Source of the DNA: Caulobacter segnis ATCC 21756
GTDB taxonomy: Bacteria; Pseudomonadota; Alphaproteobacteria; Caulobacterales; Caulobacteraceae
Direction: 5' to 3'
Assembly: GCF_000092285.1 (NCBI RefSeq)
Contig: NC_014100.1
Span: 4,154,001-4,218,000 of the forward strand
DNA: 64,000 bases
Under the pieces are notes generated by a model. It saw nothing but the letters and a program-made list of their open reading frames with translations. It was not told the origin of the DNA and searched no databases. Positions 1 to 8,565 of the stretch are shown here, piece by piece. A program made the position numbers and the translations under genes. Position 1 is the first letter of the stretch; every line of letters starts with the position of its first letter.

Positions 1-2
1 AC

Positions 3-278
3 GACATCACCGACTTGAAGGAGATGCGGGATACGCTTCTCTGGGCGTCCAACGCTTTCGAGATCGGCATAGAGCCCAAAGCGCCCGTCGCGATCTACCT
101 GCTCAATCCCGTAAGCAACATTGTCATGCATGTTTACGACGATCGAGGCGTAGACATCATGAGCCTATCGCCTGAACCCTTGATGGCGCTCTATCGCGAT
201 TTCGATCAGTGGATTTTGGATTACGATCGGCCTCGCATCCTGGAGGCCTTCGGCCATTCAAGTTCGGACGTCGCATAA
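3..278 (+). CDS. DUF3885-like protein, C-terminal fragment
   Basis: The reading frame is open through the left edge of the window, so only the last 91 or so codons are present and the true start lies outside. The fragment contains a YDDRGVDIM stretch followed about 20 residues later by WILDYDRPRI, the pattern I associate with the C-terminus of DUF3885 proteins, whose function is unknown. A TTG at position 15 could be read as a start, but the sequence reads coherently upstream of it. It runs toward the minus-strand hydrolase gene, with a double-hairpin element between them. The family call is from memory of the motif. Confidence 0.6.
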   Translation, partial: DITDLKEMRDTLLWASNAFEIGIEPKAPVAIYLLNPVSNIVMHVYDDRGVDIMSLSPEPLMALYRDFDQWILDYDRPRILEAFGHSSSDVA

Positions 279-339
279 CCACCCTTCTCAGTCCTTCGGA
301 ACGTCCGCTCCAAGGTCACTCTGCGGCGACGGCGAAACC

Positions 340-393
340 CTCACCCTCCCATCGCTGCGCGATGGGCCCCGCCCTCTCCCGCCGGGAGAGGGG
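340..393. repeat. Double-hairpin intergenic element (possible bidirectional terminator)
   Basis: Two perfect hairpins lie side by side between convergent genes: an 8-bp stem at 348-366 (CCCATCGC / GCGATGGG) and a 9-bp stem at 372-392 (CCCTCTCCC / GGGAGAGGG). There is no clear T-run. It resembles the GC-rich palindromic intergenic elements at 31863-31975 and 40897-41019. It may act as an RNA-end stabiliser or terminator. Confidence 0.5.
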
Positions 394-403
394 TTCAGCC
401 ACG

Positions 404-1831
404 TCAGCCAGCGTAGGCGAACGCCATCGGCGTATCCGCCGCCGGCAGACAGCTGCGGTCCACGGCCTTGGTCGGGTCCTGGAAGAAGCCGCGGATCATC
501 TTGCGCACGCAGGGGCTGGCGCGCGAGACGCCGTGGGTGGCGTTGGTGACGATCACGACCTGCGAGCCCTGGTAGCCCTTCGACGCCGCCTTGGTCAGTT
601 CGGGCGGGCAGCCGGGGTCGATCTCGGCGGCCAGGAACAGGGTCGGGATGGCGGTCTTGACCGGCTGCTGCTCGGCCTTGGAGATCGGGCCCACGTCGAT
701 GGCGGCGCAGACGTCGTGGATGCGCTGCATCGAGACGACCATCAGGCGGGCGACCGGGTCCTTCTCGGTCCCATCGGCCACGGCGGCGCGGGCCTCGAAC
801 GGGATCTCCTCCTTGCACAGGTGGGTCATGAACTGGCCCTCGCTGTAGTAATCGCGGCTCTCGACGAATTCCTGCACCGGCGAGACGTCGCCCTGGATGA
901 TCTTCCAGAGGTCGCGCGGCAGCACGCCGGCGGTGAAGTAGCTGGCGTCCATCAGATAGCCGCCCAGGTCGTCGGCCGTGTAGGTCTTGCCGTTGAGGGT
1001 CTGGGGCCCGGCCAACCAGCGCTCGGCGACGGCGGCGAGCTTGGCCTTCAGGTCTGGATAGCGTTGGGCGCATTCGGCCACGACCGCGCACTTGGCCATG
1101 ACGATGTCGATCGAGGTCGAGACCATGGCCGGGCCGCCGACGGTCCAGTCGGCTTCCGGAGGCCAGGGCGAGTCCTGCACCACCGCTCGCACGCCCTGGG
1201 CCGCGTGGGTCTGGATCGCCGCCTCGATGCGCGTGCCGTACGAACCGCCGAACAGGTCGATCAGCGGCAGCTTCAGGACCTGGCGCAGGTCCTGGACGTC
1301 CTTGGCCACCTCGACGGCGTTGTAGCGCGACAGGTTCACGCCCTGGGCCTGGAAGGCTTTCAGGCAGGCGACGATGCCGTTCTTGTCTTTATCGGAAGGA
1401 GGCCCGGCGTCGGTCAGGTTGGTCCCGGGGCAATCCAGGTTCGGGTTCGACTGGCCGCCGCCGCGCTGGTCGATGAAGATCCAGTCCTGGTCGATGGCGA
1501 CGAACTCGCGCGAGCCCTTGCTCTTGAGCATCCGAGGCAGGTTTCCGAGGGCCGAGCCGCCCGGACCGCCGTGCAGATAGACCACCGGCGGCAGGCCGGG
1601 CTTGGGCGCCGAGGCCTTGACGATGGCGACCGCCACGCTGATCCGGCGGCTCTTGGGATCGCCCCGCGTCTCGTCGACGATCAGGTTCCCGCACTGGACC
1701 TTGAGATCCACGCCCTTGTAGTCGCCGACGCAGGCCGTGGGCTTGAACTGAGGCGCGGCGGCATGGGCCGCGCCGCCAAGGCCGATGAGGGCGAGCACGC
1801 CGGCGGCGGCGATCCAGGACAAGCGCGGCAT
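404..1831 (-). CDS. Secreted alpha/beta hydrolase, proline-iminopeptidase/tripeptidyl-aminopeptidase type
   Basis: A 475-residue serine hydrolase with an N-terminal signal peptide (about residues 1-25, ending AAHAA), so periplasmic or secreted. HGGPGG (87-92) is the oxyanion-loop motif of prolyl-aminopeptidase-like hydrolases, DQRGGGQS lies at 121-128, and GGSYGT (195-200) puts the nucleophile at Ser197. The acid is probably in EIDPGCPP and the histidine in NATHGVS near the C-terminus. The C-terminal cysteines fit the TAP-like extension of this family, which usually cleaves N-terminal residues from peptides. An AGGAGC ribosome-binding site precedes the ATG. Substrate is unknown; it stands alone. 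Confidence 0.75.
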   Translation of the reverse strand: MPRLSWIAAAGVLALIGLGGAAHAAAPQFKPTACVGDYKGVDLKVQCGNLIVDETRGDPKSRRISVAVAIVKASAPKPGLPPVVYLHGGPGGSALGNLPRMLKSKGSREFVAIDQDWIFIDQRGGGQSNPNLDCPGTNLTDAGPPSDKDKNGIVACLKAFQAQGVNLSRYNAVEVAKDVQDLRQVLKLPLIDLFGGSYGTRIEAAIQTHAAQGVRAVVQDSPWPPEADWTVGGPAMVSTSIDIVMAKCAVVAECAQRYPDLKAKLAAVAERWLAGPQTLNGKTYTADDLGGYLMDASYFTAGVLPRDLWKIIQGDVSPVQEFVESRDYYSEGQFMTHLCKEEIPFEARAAVADGTEKDPVARLMVVSMQRIHDVCAAIDVGPISKAEQQPVKTAIPTLFLAAEIDPGCPPELTKAASKGYQGSQVVIVTNATHGVSRASPCVRKMIRGFFQDPTKAVDRSCLPAADTPMAFAYAG

Positions 1832-1914
1832 CGAAAAGCTCCTGCGGTTCGAAGCGCATCAACACCGAGGTCGAGGCGCGCCGCAAGGCTTGGTTTGCGG
1901 GTCTTCTTCGCCGG

Positions 1915-1963
1915 AGCGCGTTCGAGCGGTTTAACCGCCCACACTTGAACCGAACGCGCTCTA
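1915..1963. repeat. CerM-like extragenic palindrome, copy 1
   Basis: An element of about 49 bp whose ends are complementary (GAGCGCGTTCG / CGAACGCGCTC) and whose middle carries GCGGTTTAACCGC followed by CACACTTGAACC. A second copy with the same architecture is at 32822-32868. It looks like the alphaproteobacterial extragenic palindromes of the CerM type, an identification from memory. Its right arm runs into the stop codon of the MipA-family gene. Confidence 0.65.
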
Positions 1964-2716
1964 GAAGCGGTAGGCGACCGAGACGAACGCCGCCGGCTGG
2001 GTCGGGTCCACGACGATCGGGCTGTTCTTGGCGTCGCCGCGCAGGCTGCTCACCGCGCCCGTCGCGCCCAAGGTGACCTTGTCGTTCAGCCGGTAGCTGG
2101 CGGTGAGCGAGGCGGAGACGTCCTTGAGGCCGCCGCCGGGGCGATAGACGGCCAGGCCCGACGCGGCCGCCTGGCGCGCGTCGATCCCGAAATAGGCTCG
2201 GTTATAGGCGCCGTCCGCCCAGGTCGCCGAGACGCTGGGGATCACGGTCAGGCGCGGGGCCGCCCGGACCGGCATGGCGAGGCTTGCATCGACCAGGGTC
2301 CCGTCGACGTCGCCGGTCAGCGCCCGGGTCGCGCTCAGCCCGGCCACGAGCCGGCCAAGCCGGGCGTCGGCGAAGATCCGCGCGCCCGCGCCGCCCGACA
2401 GCCGTCCCACGCCCACCGGCGCGTCGCGGCGCCGGTAGCCCGGCACATAGGTCACGGCCGCGCCGACGCTGACGGCCTGGCCCTGCAGCAGGGTCGCGCC
2501 GACGCCTTTGCGCGTGTTCACGAAGTAGCGGCCGTATGTGAGATCCAGCACCGGAAACGGGACCAGCCGATAGTCGTCGGCGCCCTGATAGGCCGGCGCA
2601 TAGACGCCCGCCACGCCGACGACAGCGCGATTCTGGTCACGCTCCTGGGCGAGCGCCGGCGCGGCCAAGCCGGCGATCAGGCAGGACAGGGCGGCGGTCG
2701 TGACGGCGCGGATCAT
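1961..2716 (-). CDS. MipA/OmpV family outer-membrane protein
   Basis: The product is a 251-residue protein with a clear signal peptide (first 24 residues, ending PALAQ) and a terminal VAYRF; a C-terminal phenylalanine is the usual beta-barrel assembly signal. Alternating hydrophobic strands and the opening '[18 protein letters not shown]' pattern match the MipA/OmpV family, proposed scaffolds linking murein enzymes to the outer membrane or small channels. I chose the ATG at 2716 rather than one 24 codons upstream because only this start puts the signal peptide first. The stop codon lies in the arm of a CerM-like repeat. Confidence 0.75.
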   Translation of the reverse strand: MIRAVTTAALSCLIAGLAAPALAQERDQNRAVVGVAGVYAPAYQGADDYRLVPFPVLDLTYGRYFVNTRKGVGATLLQGQAVSVGAAVTYVPGYRRRDAPVGVGRLSGGAGARIFADARLGRLVAGLSATRALTGDVDGTLVDASLAMPVRAAPRLTVIPSVSATWADGAYNRAYFGIDARQAAASGLAVYRPGGGLKDVSASLTASYRLNDKVTLGATGAVSSLRGDAKNSPIVVDPTQPAAFVSVAYRF

Positions 2717-2829
2717 GATCGAGTGGCTCCGGTTGCGAGCGGCCTCCGCCGCCAGGGGCAGAATGACCACGTCCGTTGGCGGGATCATGTCAGGACGATC
2801 CCTGAAGCCTTTACGCGCGAGACGCGGTT

Positions 2830-4062
2830 TCAGACGCCGAAGATCGCCGGCAATTCGGCGCCGCGCAGATCGGTCCCGTCCAGCTTGGCGCGCGTGAGGT
2901 CGGCTTCGAGGAGACGGACGCGAGGCGCGCTGGCGCCGCGCAGGTCCGCGCCGCGCAGCACCGCACGGGTCAGGTCGGTGCGTAGGACCCGGTCCTCGGC
3001 GATCTTCAGCGGGCCGAGCTTGGCGTTCGTGAGATCGGCCCGGGCGAGTTGGGCCCCCATCAGCCGCGCGCCTCGCAGATCGGCGCCGCGCAGCTTGGTC
3101 CCGCGCAGGTCCGCGCCCACCAGATTGGCGGCCTGCAGTTGCGCGCCTTCCAGGTCCATGCCGAAGAACACGGCCTCGGGCGCGACCAGCCCGCTGAGGC
3201 GTCGGTTCTTCAACCGCTTCAGCGGCCGGAAGTCGACGCCGCGCGCCTGGGCCGCCTTGCCCTCCGCGCCGTGCGACCGGCAGAAGAGCTCATGCGCCTC
3301 GACCACCTCGTTCAGCGGGAGGTCGTCGATATAGATGATCGGCGGCGGGGCGCGCAGCACCTCGGTCAGGTCGGCCGCGGTCAGGTCCGCGCCGCTGATG
3401 TCGGCGCCCACCATCACGGCCCGCCGCAGCGACGCCTTGGTCATGTCGGCGCTTTGCAGATTGGCGCCGGAGAGGTCCGCGCCGTCGAGGCAGGCGTTTG
3501 ACAGCTTGGCGCCCTGCAGGCTGACGTTGGAAAGGTCCGCGTCGGTGAAGTCGGCCTTGCGGGCGAAGGCGCCCGACATCTGGGCCCCGCTGAGGTTGGC
3601 CCCCTGCAGCAGCGCGTAGTCCAGCTCGCCCGGGCGCTTGGTGTGATCGAGAATCCGCAGGCCCTTGCTGTCGTCCTGCACGGCGGTGATCCCCTCGCGC
3701 AGGTCGCAGCCGGAGAGGTCGGCCCCGCTCAGATTGGAGCCGCGCAGGCACGCGCCGCGCATGTCGGCGCGCGACAGGTTGGCCTCGCGCAGGTCGGCGT
3801 CGCGCAGGTCGGCCCCATACAGCGTGGCGCGGATCAGCCGAACGCCGCGCAGCGACGCGCCACCCAGCAAGGCGCCGGTGAGGTCGGCCTCGGACAGCTC
3901 GGCCCCGTCCAGCTCGTAATTGTTCAGGTTGACGTAGGACAGCACGGCGCGCCGACCGGCCGGCAATCCCTTCAGAAAGCGGGCGTGCGCCTCCACCGCC
4001 TCGCGCACCACGGAGGGATGAAGACTGCGGATCAGGCTGGGTCGGGAAGATGCGGGTCGCAT
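2830..4062 (-). CDS. Pentapeptide-repeat protein
   Basis: A 410-residue protein made largely of A(D/N)LXX pentapeptides, in two blocks: about residues 45-230, and 290 to the C-terminus. A non-repeat segment between them contains [22 protein letters not shown]. Such repeats fold into a right-handed quadrilateral beta-helix. Family members include DNA-gyrase-protecting proteins and many of unknown role. There is no signal peptide or membrane segment, so it is probably cytoplasmic. A short helical region ([15 protein letters not shown]) precedes the first block, and VVEAHELF in the linker echoes it, suggesting an internal duplication. Function cannot be read from the sequence. Confidence 0.85.
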   Translation of the reverse strand: MRPASSRPSLIRSLHPSVVREAVEAHARFLKGLPAGRRAVLSYVNLNNYELDGAELSEADLTGALLGGASLRGVRLIRATLYGADLRDADLREANLSRADMRGACLRGSNLSGADLSGCDLREGITAVQDDSKGLRILDHTKRPGELDYALLQGANLSGAQMSGAFARKADFTDADLSNVSLQGAKLSNACLDGADLSGANLQSADMTKASLRRAVMVGADISGADLTAADLTEVLRAPPPIIYIDDLPLNEVVEAHELFCRSHGAEGKAAQARGVDFRPLKRLKNRRLSGLVAPEAVFFGMDLEGAQLQAANLVGADLRGTKLRGADLRGARLMGAQLARADLTNAKLGPLKIAEDRVLRTDLTRAVLRGADLRGASAPRVRLLEADLTRAKLDGTDLRGAELPAIFGV

Positions 4063-4162
4063 CGTATCGGGGGGTGTCGCGTTTCGGAGATCGTTGAAAT
4101 CCGAACATGCTCCCGGCAGCCTTAAGGCAAGGTTCAGAACCGCGACGAAAAGTCGCGTTTAT

Positions 4163-5122
4163 CTACAGCCAGCCCTTGCGCTTGAACCACAGGAACGAGG
4201 CGGTGGCGGCCAAGACCATCAGGGCGAGGGCCATCGGATAGCCCTCGATCCAGCGCAACTCGGGCATGTGCTCGAAGTTCATGCCGTAGATCCCCGCGAT
4301 CAGGGTTGGCGGCAGGAAGATCACCGAGAACACCGAGAACATCTTGAAGATCGAATTCTGCTCGATGTTGATCAGACCCAGGGCCGCGTCGAGCAGGAAG
4401 GTGATGTTCCCGGCCAGATAGCTGGAATGGTCGGTGATGGACTGCACGTCGCGTTGCAGCGACTTGAGGTGATCGCGCAGGTCGCGTTCGCCGTCGAACT
4501 GCTCGGCGAGGGCGGCGAAGCTGAGCAGGCGCGCCAGACTGACCAGGCTGTCCCGGGCCTTGGAATTGGTGTTCTGCGCGCGGCCCAGGCTCTTTAGAAT
4601 GTCCTCGAACTCCGCGCCCCGCGGGCGGCGGAAAATGGTCCGCGACTGCACCTCGACCTCGGCCGCCTGCCGCTCGAGGATATCGGCGGTGCGGTCGATG
4701 ATGGCGTCGAGCAGGCCCAGGAAGGTCTGGGGACCGTTGGGGCAGAGGCTGGGCTGGCGCTCGGCCTGGGCGGCGAACACCGCGAACGAGCGCGGCTCGA
4801 CGTAGCGGATCGTGATCAGGCGCGCGCCCGTCAGGACGAAGGTCACCGGGGCGGCGGTCGGCAGATCGCCGTCGGCGTTGACCAGAACCGTGGCGGTCAT
4901 GAACGTGCCGCCGTCCTCCTGGTAGAGGCGCGAGGAGGCCTCGATCTCGGACATCTCCTCGCGAGTGGGCAGCAGCAGGCCGATCGACTGCTCGACAGCG
5001 ACTTCCTCGGCGCGGGTGGGGTTGACCAGCTCGATCCAGACGGCGTCGGCGGGCACGCGCCAGTCGGGAGACAGGCCGCCCGCCTCGAAACCCGGAGCGC
5101 CGTGACGAAGGATTCTCAGCAT
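4163..5122 (-). CDS. corA: CorA-family divalent metal transporter
   Basis: A 319-residue inner-membrane channel or transporter. It has the expected long cytoplasmic alpha/beta and helical N-terminal domain, then two C-terminal transmembrane helices. The selectivity signature YGMNF lies at the end of the first helix, and the tail ends FLWFKRKGWL with the positive cluster typical of the cytoplasmic end. CorA proteins carry Mg2+, Co2+ or Ni2+; related ZntB proteins carry zinc, so the substrate is not fixed by sequence alone. Its start is 127 bp from the stop of the next upstream gene, so it may be transcribed separately. Confidence 0.85.
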   Translation of the reverse strand: MLRILRHGAPGFEAGGLSPDWRVPADAVWIELVNPTRAEEVAVEQSIGLLLPTREEMSEIEASSRLYQEDGGTFMTATVLVNADGDLPTAAPVTFVLTGARLITIRYVEPRSFAVFAAQAERQPSLCPNGPQTFLGLLDAIIDRTADILERQAAEVEVQSRTIFRRPRGAEFEDILKSLGRAQNTNSKARDSLVSLARLLSFAALAEQFDGERDLRDHLKSLQRDVQSITDHSSYLAGNITFLLDAALGLINIEQNSIFKMFSVFSVIFLPPTLIAGIYGMNFEHMPELRWIEGYPMALALMVLAATASFLWFKRKGWL

Positions 5123-5249
5123 GGACGCCGCCCTTCAAGCCCGTCTTGCGGACAGGCTTGCCCCCTGGAGAACGCGGCCTGGCGCCAAGGTCACGCGGAC
5201 CCCGGCCAGACGCGTCGCGGGTCGGGTTTGCCCCGGCCCGCGTTCCAGG

Positions 5250-5954
5250 TCAACGCGGCGCGTTTTGCTTGTTGGCGTCGGTGGTCGACGAAGAGCCGCC
5301 ACCGGTGGCGGCCTCGATCAGAGCGGCGATACGATCGGTCGAGTCGGCGGCCTGGCTGATGATGTCCAGCGGCGAAGCGCGGACCGACGAAGCCACCTGG
5401 TTGGCGGCCTGCTTGGCGGCCGACACGACGGCGTTCTGGGCCATGGCGATCTTGCTGGTCGCCATGGCGATCTTCATCGCCTGGGCGTCCTGATAGATGA
5501 AGCCGTTGGTCGGATAGACCGTGTTGCCGAGGTCGCGGATCGGATCGTACCAGACCTTGACCTGGCTCCAGTCGCCATTGGCCGAGACGTCGACGACGGT
5601 GACGTCTTTTTCGATCTGGCCGCGGTCGCCCTCGATGACGGACCAGTTGGCGTGGGTCACTTGGATGACGCGGTCGGTGAGCACCTGGCTCACGAAGGCG
5701 ACGTGGCCCAGGTTCATCCGGGCGGTCGGCTTGAAGGTCAGGACCGAGCCGATCTTCGGCACGGAGCCGGTTTCGTACTTGCCCGCGGCTTGCGACCACC
5801 AGGTGCGGGCGTCGCCGAAAATCTGGATGCCCGACATCAGGCGCGCGAACGGAACGCACTGCCAATAGCCGTCGGCGGTCGCGGCCGCCGGCGCCAGGCT
5901 GATCATGGCGGCAGCGGCCAGGGAACCCAGAAGGGTCCTCGTCCGTTTCGTCAT
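5250..5954 (-). CDS. Secreted CHAP-domain amidase/peptidase
   Basis: A 234-residue protein beginning with a signal peptide (MTKRTRTLLG..., cleaved near AAATA). The CHAP fold follows at once: the putative nucleophile Cys is in YWQCVPFAR, and the histidine is in the GHVAFV or VTHANW segments, with a GSVLTF strand between. CHAP enzymes hydrolyse peptidoglycan cross-bridges or gamma-glutamyl bonds. The C-terminal 90 residues are Ala/Ser-rich and partly helical, with no recognised domain. I chose the ATG at 5954 over one 16 codons upstream because the signal peptide starts there. The protein ends in a low-complexity GGGSSSTTDANKQ tail. Confidence 0.75.
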   Translation of the reverse strand: MTKRTRTLLGSLAAAAMISLAPAAATADGYWQCVPFARLMSGIQIFGDARTWWSQAAGKYETGSVPKIGSVLTFKPTARMNLGHVAFVSQVLTDRVIQVTHANWSVIEGDRGQIEKDVTVVDVSANGDWSQVKVWYDPIRDLGNTVYPTNGFIYQDAQAMKIAMATSKIAMAQNAVVSAAKQAANQVASSVRASPLDIISQAADSTDRIAALIEAATGGGSSSTTDANKQNAPR

Positions 5955-6536
5955 GCTGTGGGTACTCCCCCGCGTTACTGGGTTAAGGGATAACCTTCCC
6001 ATGGACGTGTGAAAAGAGTCTTTATGTCGCAGATGTCATCCGAAAGCGGAGCCATTTGACGCGGAGGCGCTAAGATTCAGGGCCCCGACACCCTCGCCCC
6101 GCTTCGACATGATCGACCGCATCGCCAGCTTCGCGGGACATGACGAAAATCAAGATCGCGGGAAGAATACCGACGTCATCTCAGGCGATATTGAAGGCCG
6201 CACCTCTGCTCCTCTTGGCCGCGGCCTTACGCCCCCTCGAGACCTGAAAGGCCTCGAAGTCATCTCATCGCCACGCGGCTTGATCTTGAAGACTTCAAAT
6301 GAAGGCGAGGTCCGAAAACAGTCCAAAAAGCGGACGCTGGCGAGCGAAAAAACCACGTTGATCAAGGTATGGGCGCCGCTGCGCGACGGCGCGGGAGGAG
6401 CGCGGCGAATCGTTGGCGCTCACCCCGCAGCTTTTATGCGCTTCGCCCTCGACAAGAACGACGTTCGCTCCCATCTCTGAGGGCTTACGGTTTCGCGCGG
6501 GGAGGCGCGGAGCCCAGACATCCTCAGCGGGGACTG
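5955..6536. other. Long non-coding interval between CHAP gene and terC
   Basis: There are 582 bp with no convincing gene. The middle (about 6110-6360) is less GC-rich than its surroundings and carries short open frames on both strands without clear codon bias. The right end (about 6390-6530) is GC-rich and able to fold, directly before a TerC-family gene. The promoter of the CHAP gene should lie near 5960-6060. A yybP-ykoY-type manganese riboswitch is a possible content of the terC leader but I could not match it confidently. Confidence 0.4.
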
Positions 6537-7325
6537 ATGAACGAAATACTTAGCCTGCTCGCCGACCCAGCCGCCTGGGCCGCGCTGGTGACGCTTGTCG
6601 TCATGGAGGTCGTCCTCGGGATCGACAACCTCGTCTTCATCTCGATCCTGTCCAACAAGCTACCGCCCGAGCACCGCCAGCGCGTCCGCCGGATCGGCAT
6701 CTCCCTGGCGCTGATCATGCGCCTAGTCCTCCTGTCCACGATCGCCTTCATCGTCGGCCTGACCGCGCCGGTGTTCGACCTGGGCGTCACTGGCCCCGTC
6801 GGATCGCACGGAGAGCCGGGCTTCGAGACCGCCTTCTCGTGGCGAGACCTGATCCTGATCGCCGGCGGCGCCTTCCTGATCTGGAAGGCCACCAAGGAGA
6901 TCCACCACACGGTGGACCCGGACAAGAGCGACGACGTGCTCGAGAAGGACAAGGCCACCGTCGTCATCTCCAACGTCGGTTCGGCGATCTTCCAGATCAT
7001 CCTGCTGGACCTGGTGTTCTCGATCGACTCGATCCTGACCGCCGTCGGCATGACCGACCACCTGCCGATCATGGTCGCGGCCGTGATCATCGCCGTCACG
7101 GTGATGCTGCTGGCCGCCGACCCGCTGGCCAACTTCATCAACAACAATCCGACGGTGGTGATGCTGGCGCTGGGCTTCCTGCTGATGATCGGCACCGTGC
7201 TGATCGCCGAGGGCTTCGGCGCCCACGTGCCGAAGGGCTACATCTATACGGCCATGGCCTTCTCGGCCGGCGTCGAGGGCCTGAACATGATGGCCCGAAA
7301 GCGCGAGGCCAAGAAAAGCGGATAG
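6537..7325 (+). CDS. TerC-family integral membrane metal exporter
   Basis: A 262-residue polytopic membrane protein of about seven helices. The two acidic TerC/Alx signatures are present: [12 protein letters not shown] near residue 25 and [15 protein letters not shown] in the second half, with the acidic pairs thought to bind metal in the membrane. TerC/Alx/MeeF proteins export Mn2+ or metallate secreted proteins; older annotation links them to tellurite resistance. I chose the ATG at 6537 because the frame upstream is Arg-rich and not membrane-like. It ends just before a strong terminator, so it is probably monocistronic. Confidence 0.85.
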   Translation: MNEILSLLADPAAWAALVTLVVMEVVLGIDNLVFISILSNKLPPEHRQRVRRIGISLALIMRLVLLSTIAFIVGLTAPVFDLGVTGPVGSHGEPGFETAFSWRDLILIAGGAFLIWKATKEIHHTVDPDKSDDVLEKDKATVVISNVGSAIFQIILLDLVFSIDSILTAVGMTDHLPIMVAAVIIAVTVMLLAADPLANFINNNPTVVMLALGFLLMIGTVLIAEGFGAHVPKGYIYTAMAFSAGVEGLNMMARKREAKKSG

Positions 7326-7346
7326 GCGAAACAGAGCGCCATAAGG

Positions 7347-7387
7347 AAGGCCCCCGGGGAGACAATCCCCGGGGGCCTTTTTGTTTT
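7347..7387 (+). terminator. Intrinsic terminator after terC
   Basis: A perfect 14-bp stem (7347-7360 with 7366-7379) with a five-base loop is followed by TTTTGTTTT. It sits 21 bp after the terC stop. The left-hand AAGG means the hairpin could also serve the convergent pstS gene. Confidence 0.9.
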
Positions 7388-7410
7388 CACGACCGCGAAA
7401 GTCGCCGCGC

Positions 7411-8430
7411 CTACTTCCACTTCGCCTGCACGGCGGCCTTCACCGAGGCGGGCACCGGGGCGTAGCCCAAGGTCGTGATGTCGGCGTCGCCGTGGTTGTA
7501 GCCCCAGGTGAAGAAGTCGCGGACGCGCTTGGCGCGGTCCGGATCGGCGTCGTCGCGCAGGAGGCCATAGCTGACCAGCACCAGCGGCCAGGTCGACTTG
7601 CCCGGCTGATCCAGGGTCTGGACGCCGAAGCCCTTGGTGGCCGTCCACGGCGCCGAGGCGGCGAACGCCGAGAAGGCGGCCGGCGAGGGCGTGACGAAGG
7701 TCCCGTCGTGGTTCTTCAGCGAAACGAGGTCCAGCTTGTGGTCGAGGGCGTAGGCGTATTCGACATAGCTGATCGTGCCCATGGTGCCGGACATGATGTC
7801 GCTGATGCCGGCGTTGCCCTTGCCGCCCAGGCCGATCGGCCAGTTGACGGTCTCGCCCGCGCCGGGGCCGGCTTTCCATTCCGGGCTCACGGACGAAAGA
7901 TAGCTGGTCAGCAGCAGGGTCATGCTGGCCGGATCGGTGCGTCGCGCCACGGTGATCGGCCAGTCGGGCAGGTCGACGCCCGGGTTCAGCGCCTTCAGCG
8001 CCGGGTCGTTCCAGGTGGTGATCTTGCCCAGGAAGATCGCGGCCAGGGCGGGGCCGTCCAGCTTCAGCTTGCCGCTCTCGAGGCCCGGCACATTGGTCAC
8101 CAGGACGGTGCCGCTGATGACGAACGGGAACTGCGAAAGGCCCTTGGTCTTCAGGTCGGCGTCGGAGATCGGCATGGCGGTCACGCCGAAGTCGGCGGCC
8201 TTGGCTTCGATCTGGCTGATCCCGAACGCGGAGTTTTGGCCCTGATAGGCGATGGGCTCGCCGCCGGCCTTCTGGTAGTCGGCGATCCAAGCCTTGAACA
8301 GCGGCGCCTGGATCGAACCTCCCGAGCCCGACAAGGGCGCGCCGGGCTGGGGCGCGGCGGATTGGGCGGCGGCGGAGCCCGCCACGGCCAAACCGATCAC
8401 GAACGCCACCGATATACCGAGCGACTTCAT
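7411..8430 (-). CDS. pstS: Periplasmic phosphate-binding protein PstS
   Basis: A 339-residue PstS-type substrate-binding protein with a signal peptide (MKSLGISVAF..., cleaved after GSAAA). Typical PstS segments follow: GSGGSIQAPLFKAWIADYQK (first phosphate loop), QNSAFGISQIEAKAADFGVTAMP, and FLGKITTWNDPALKALNPGVDLPD. It delivers inorganic phosphate to a PstCAB ABC importer in the inner membrane. No pstC, pstA, pstB or phoU lies nearby, so it must work with a transporter encoded elsewhere. A strong AGGAGG site (8437-8442) precedes the ATG. I could not find a clear Pho box in the 135 bp upstream, although PhoB control would be expected. Confidence 0.9.
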   Translation of the reverse strand: MKSLGISVAFVIGLAVAGSAAAQSAAPQPGAPLSGSGGSIQAPLFKAWIADYQKAGGEPIAYQGQNSAFGISQIEAKAADFGVTAMPISDADLKTKGLSQFPFVISGTVLVTNVPGLESGKLKLDGPALAAIFLGKITTWNDPALKALNPGVDLPDWPITVARRTDPASMTLLLTSYLSSVSPEWKAGPGAGETVNWPIGLGGKGNAGISDIMSGTMGTISYVEYAYALDHKLDLVSLKNHDGTFVTPSPAAFSAFAASAPWTATKGFGVQTLDQPGKSTWPLVLVSYGLLRDDADPDRAKRVRDFFTWGYNHGDADITTLGYAPVPASVKAAVQAKWK

Positions 8431-8565
8431 CTGTATTCCTCCTGATCGAAGGGCATGGCCCTTCTTCGCGGCGCGTTCCTCGCGCCGTCGGCGAGCACAG
8501 ATGGAGGAGCGTGGGAGAACACGGAATGTGACCCGTGGACGCAGTGAAGCTTCCGGATCGGATCC

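Noticed and set aside
6109..6480. 123-codon plus-strand open frame (and a 71-codon minus-strand one) in the terC upstream region
   Set aside because: No recognisable family, weak codon bias and no clear ribosome-binding site; kept as non-coding.
8431..8565. Pho box upstream of pstS
   Set aside because: GGTCACATTCC recalls half a box but no second half occurs at the right spacing.
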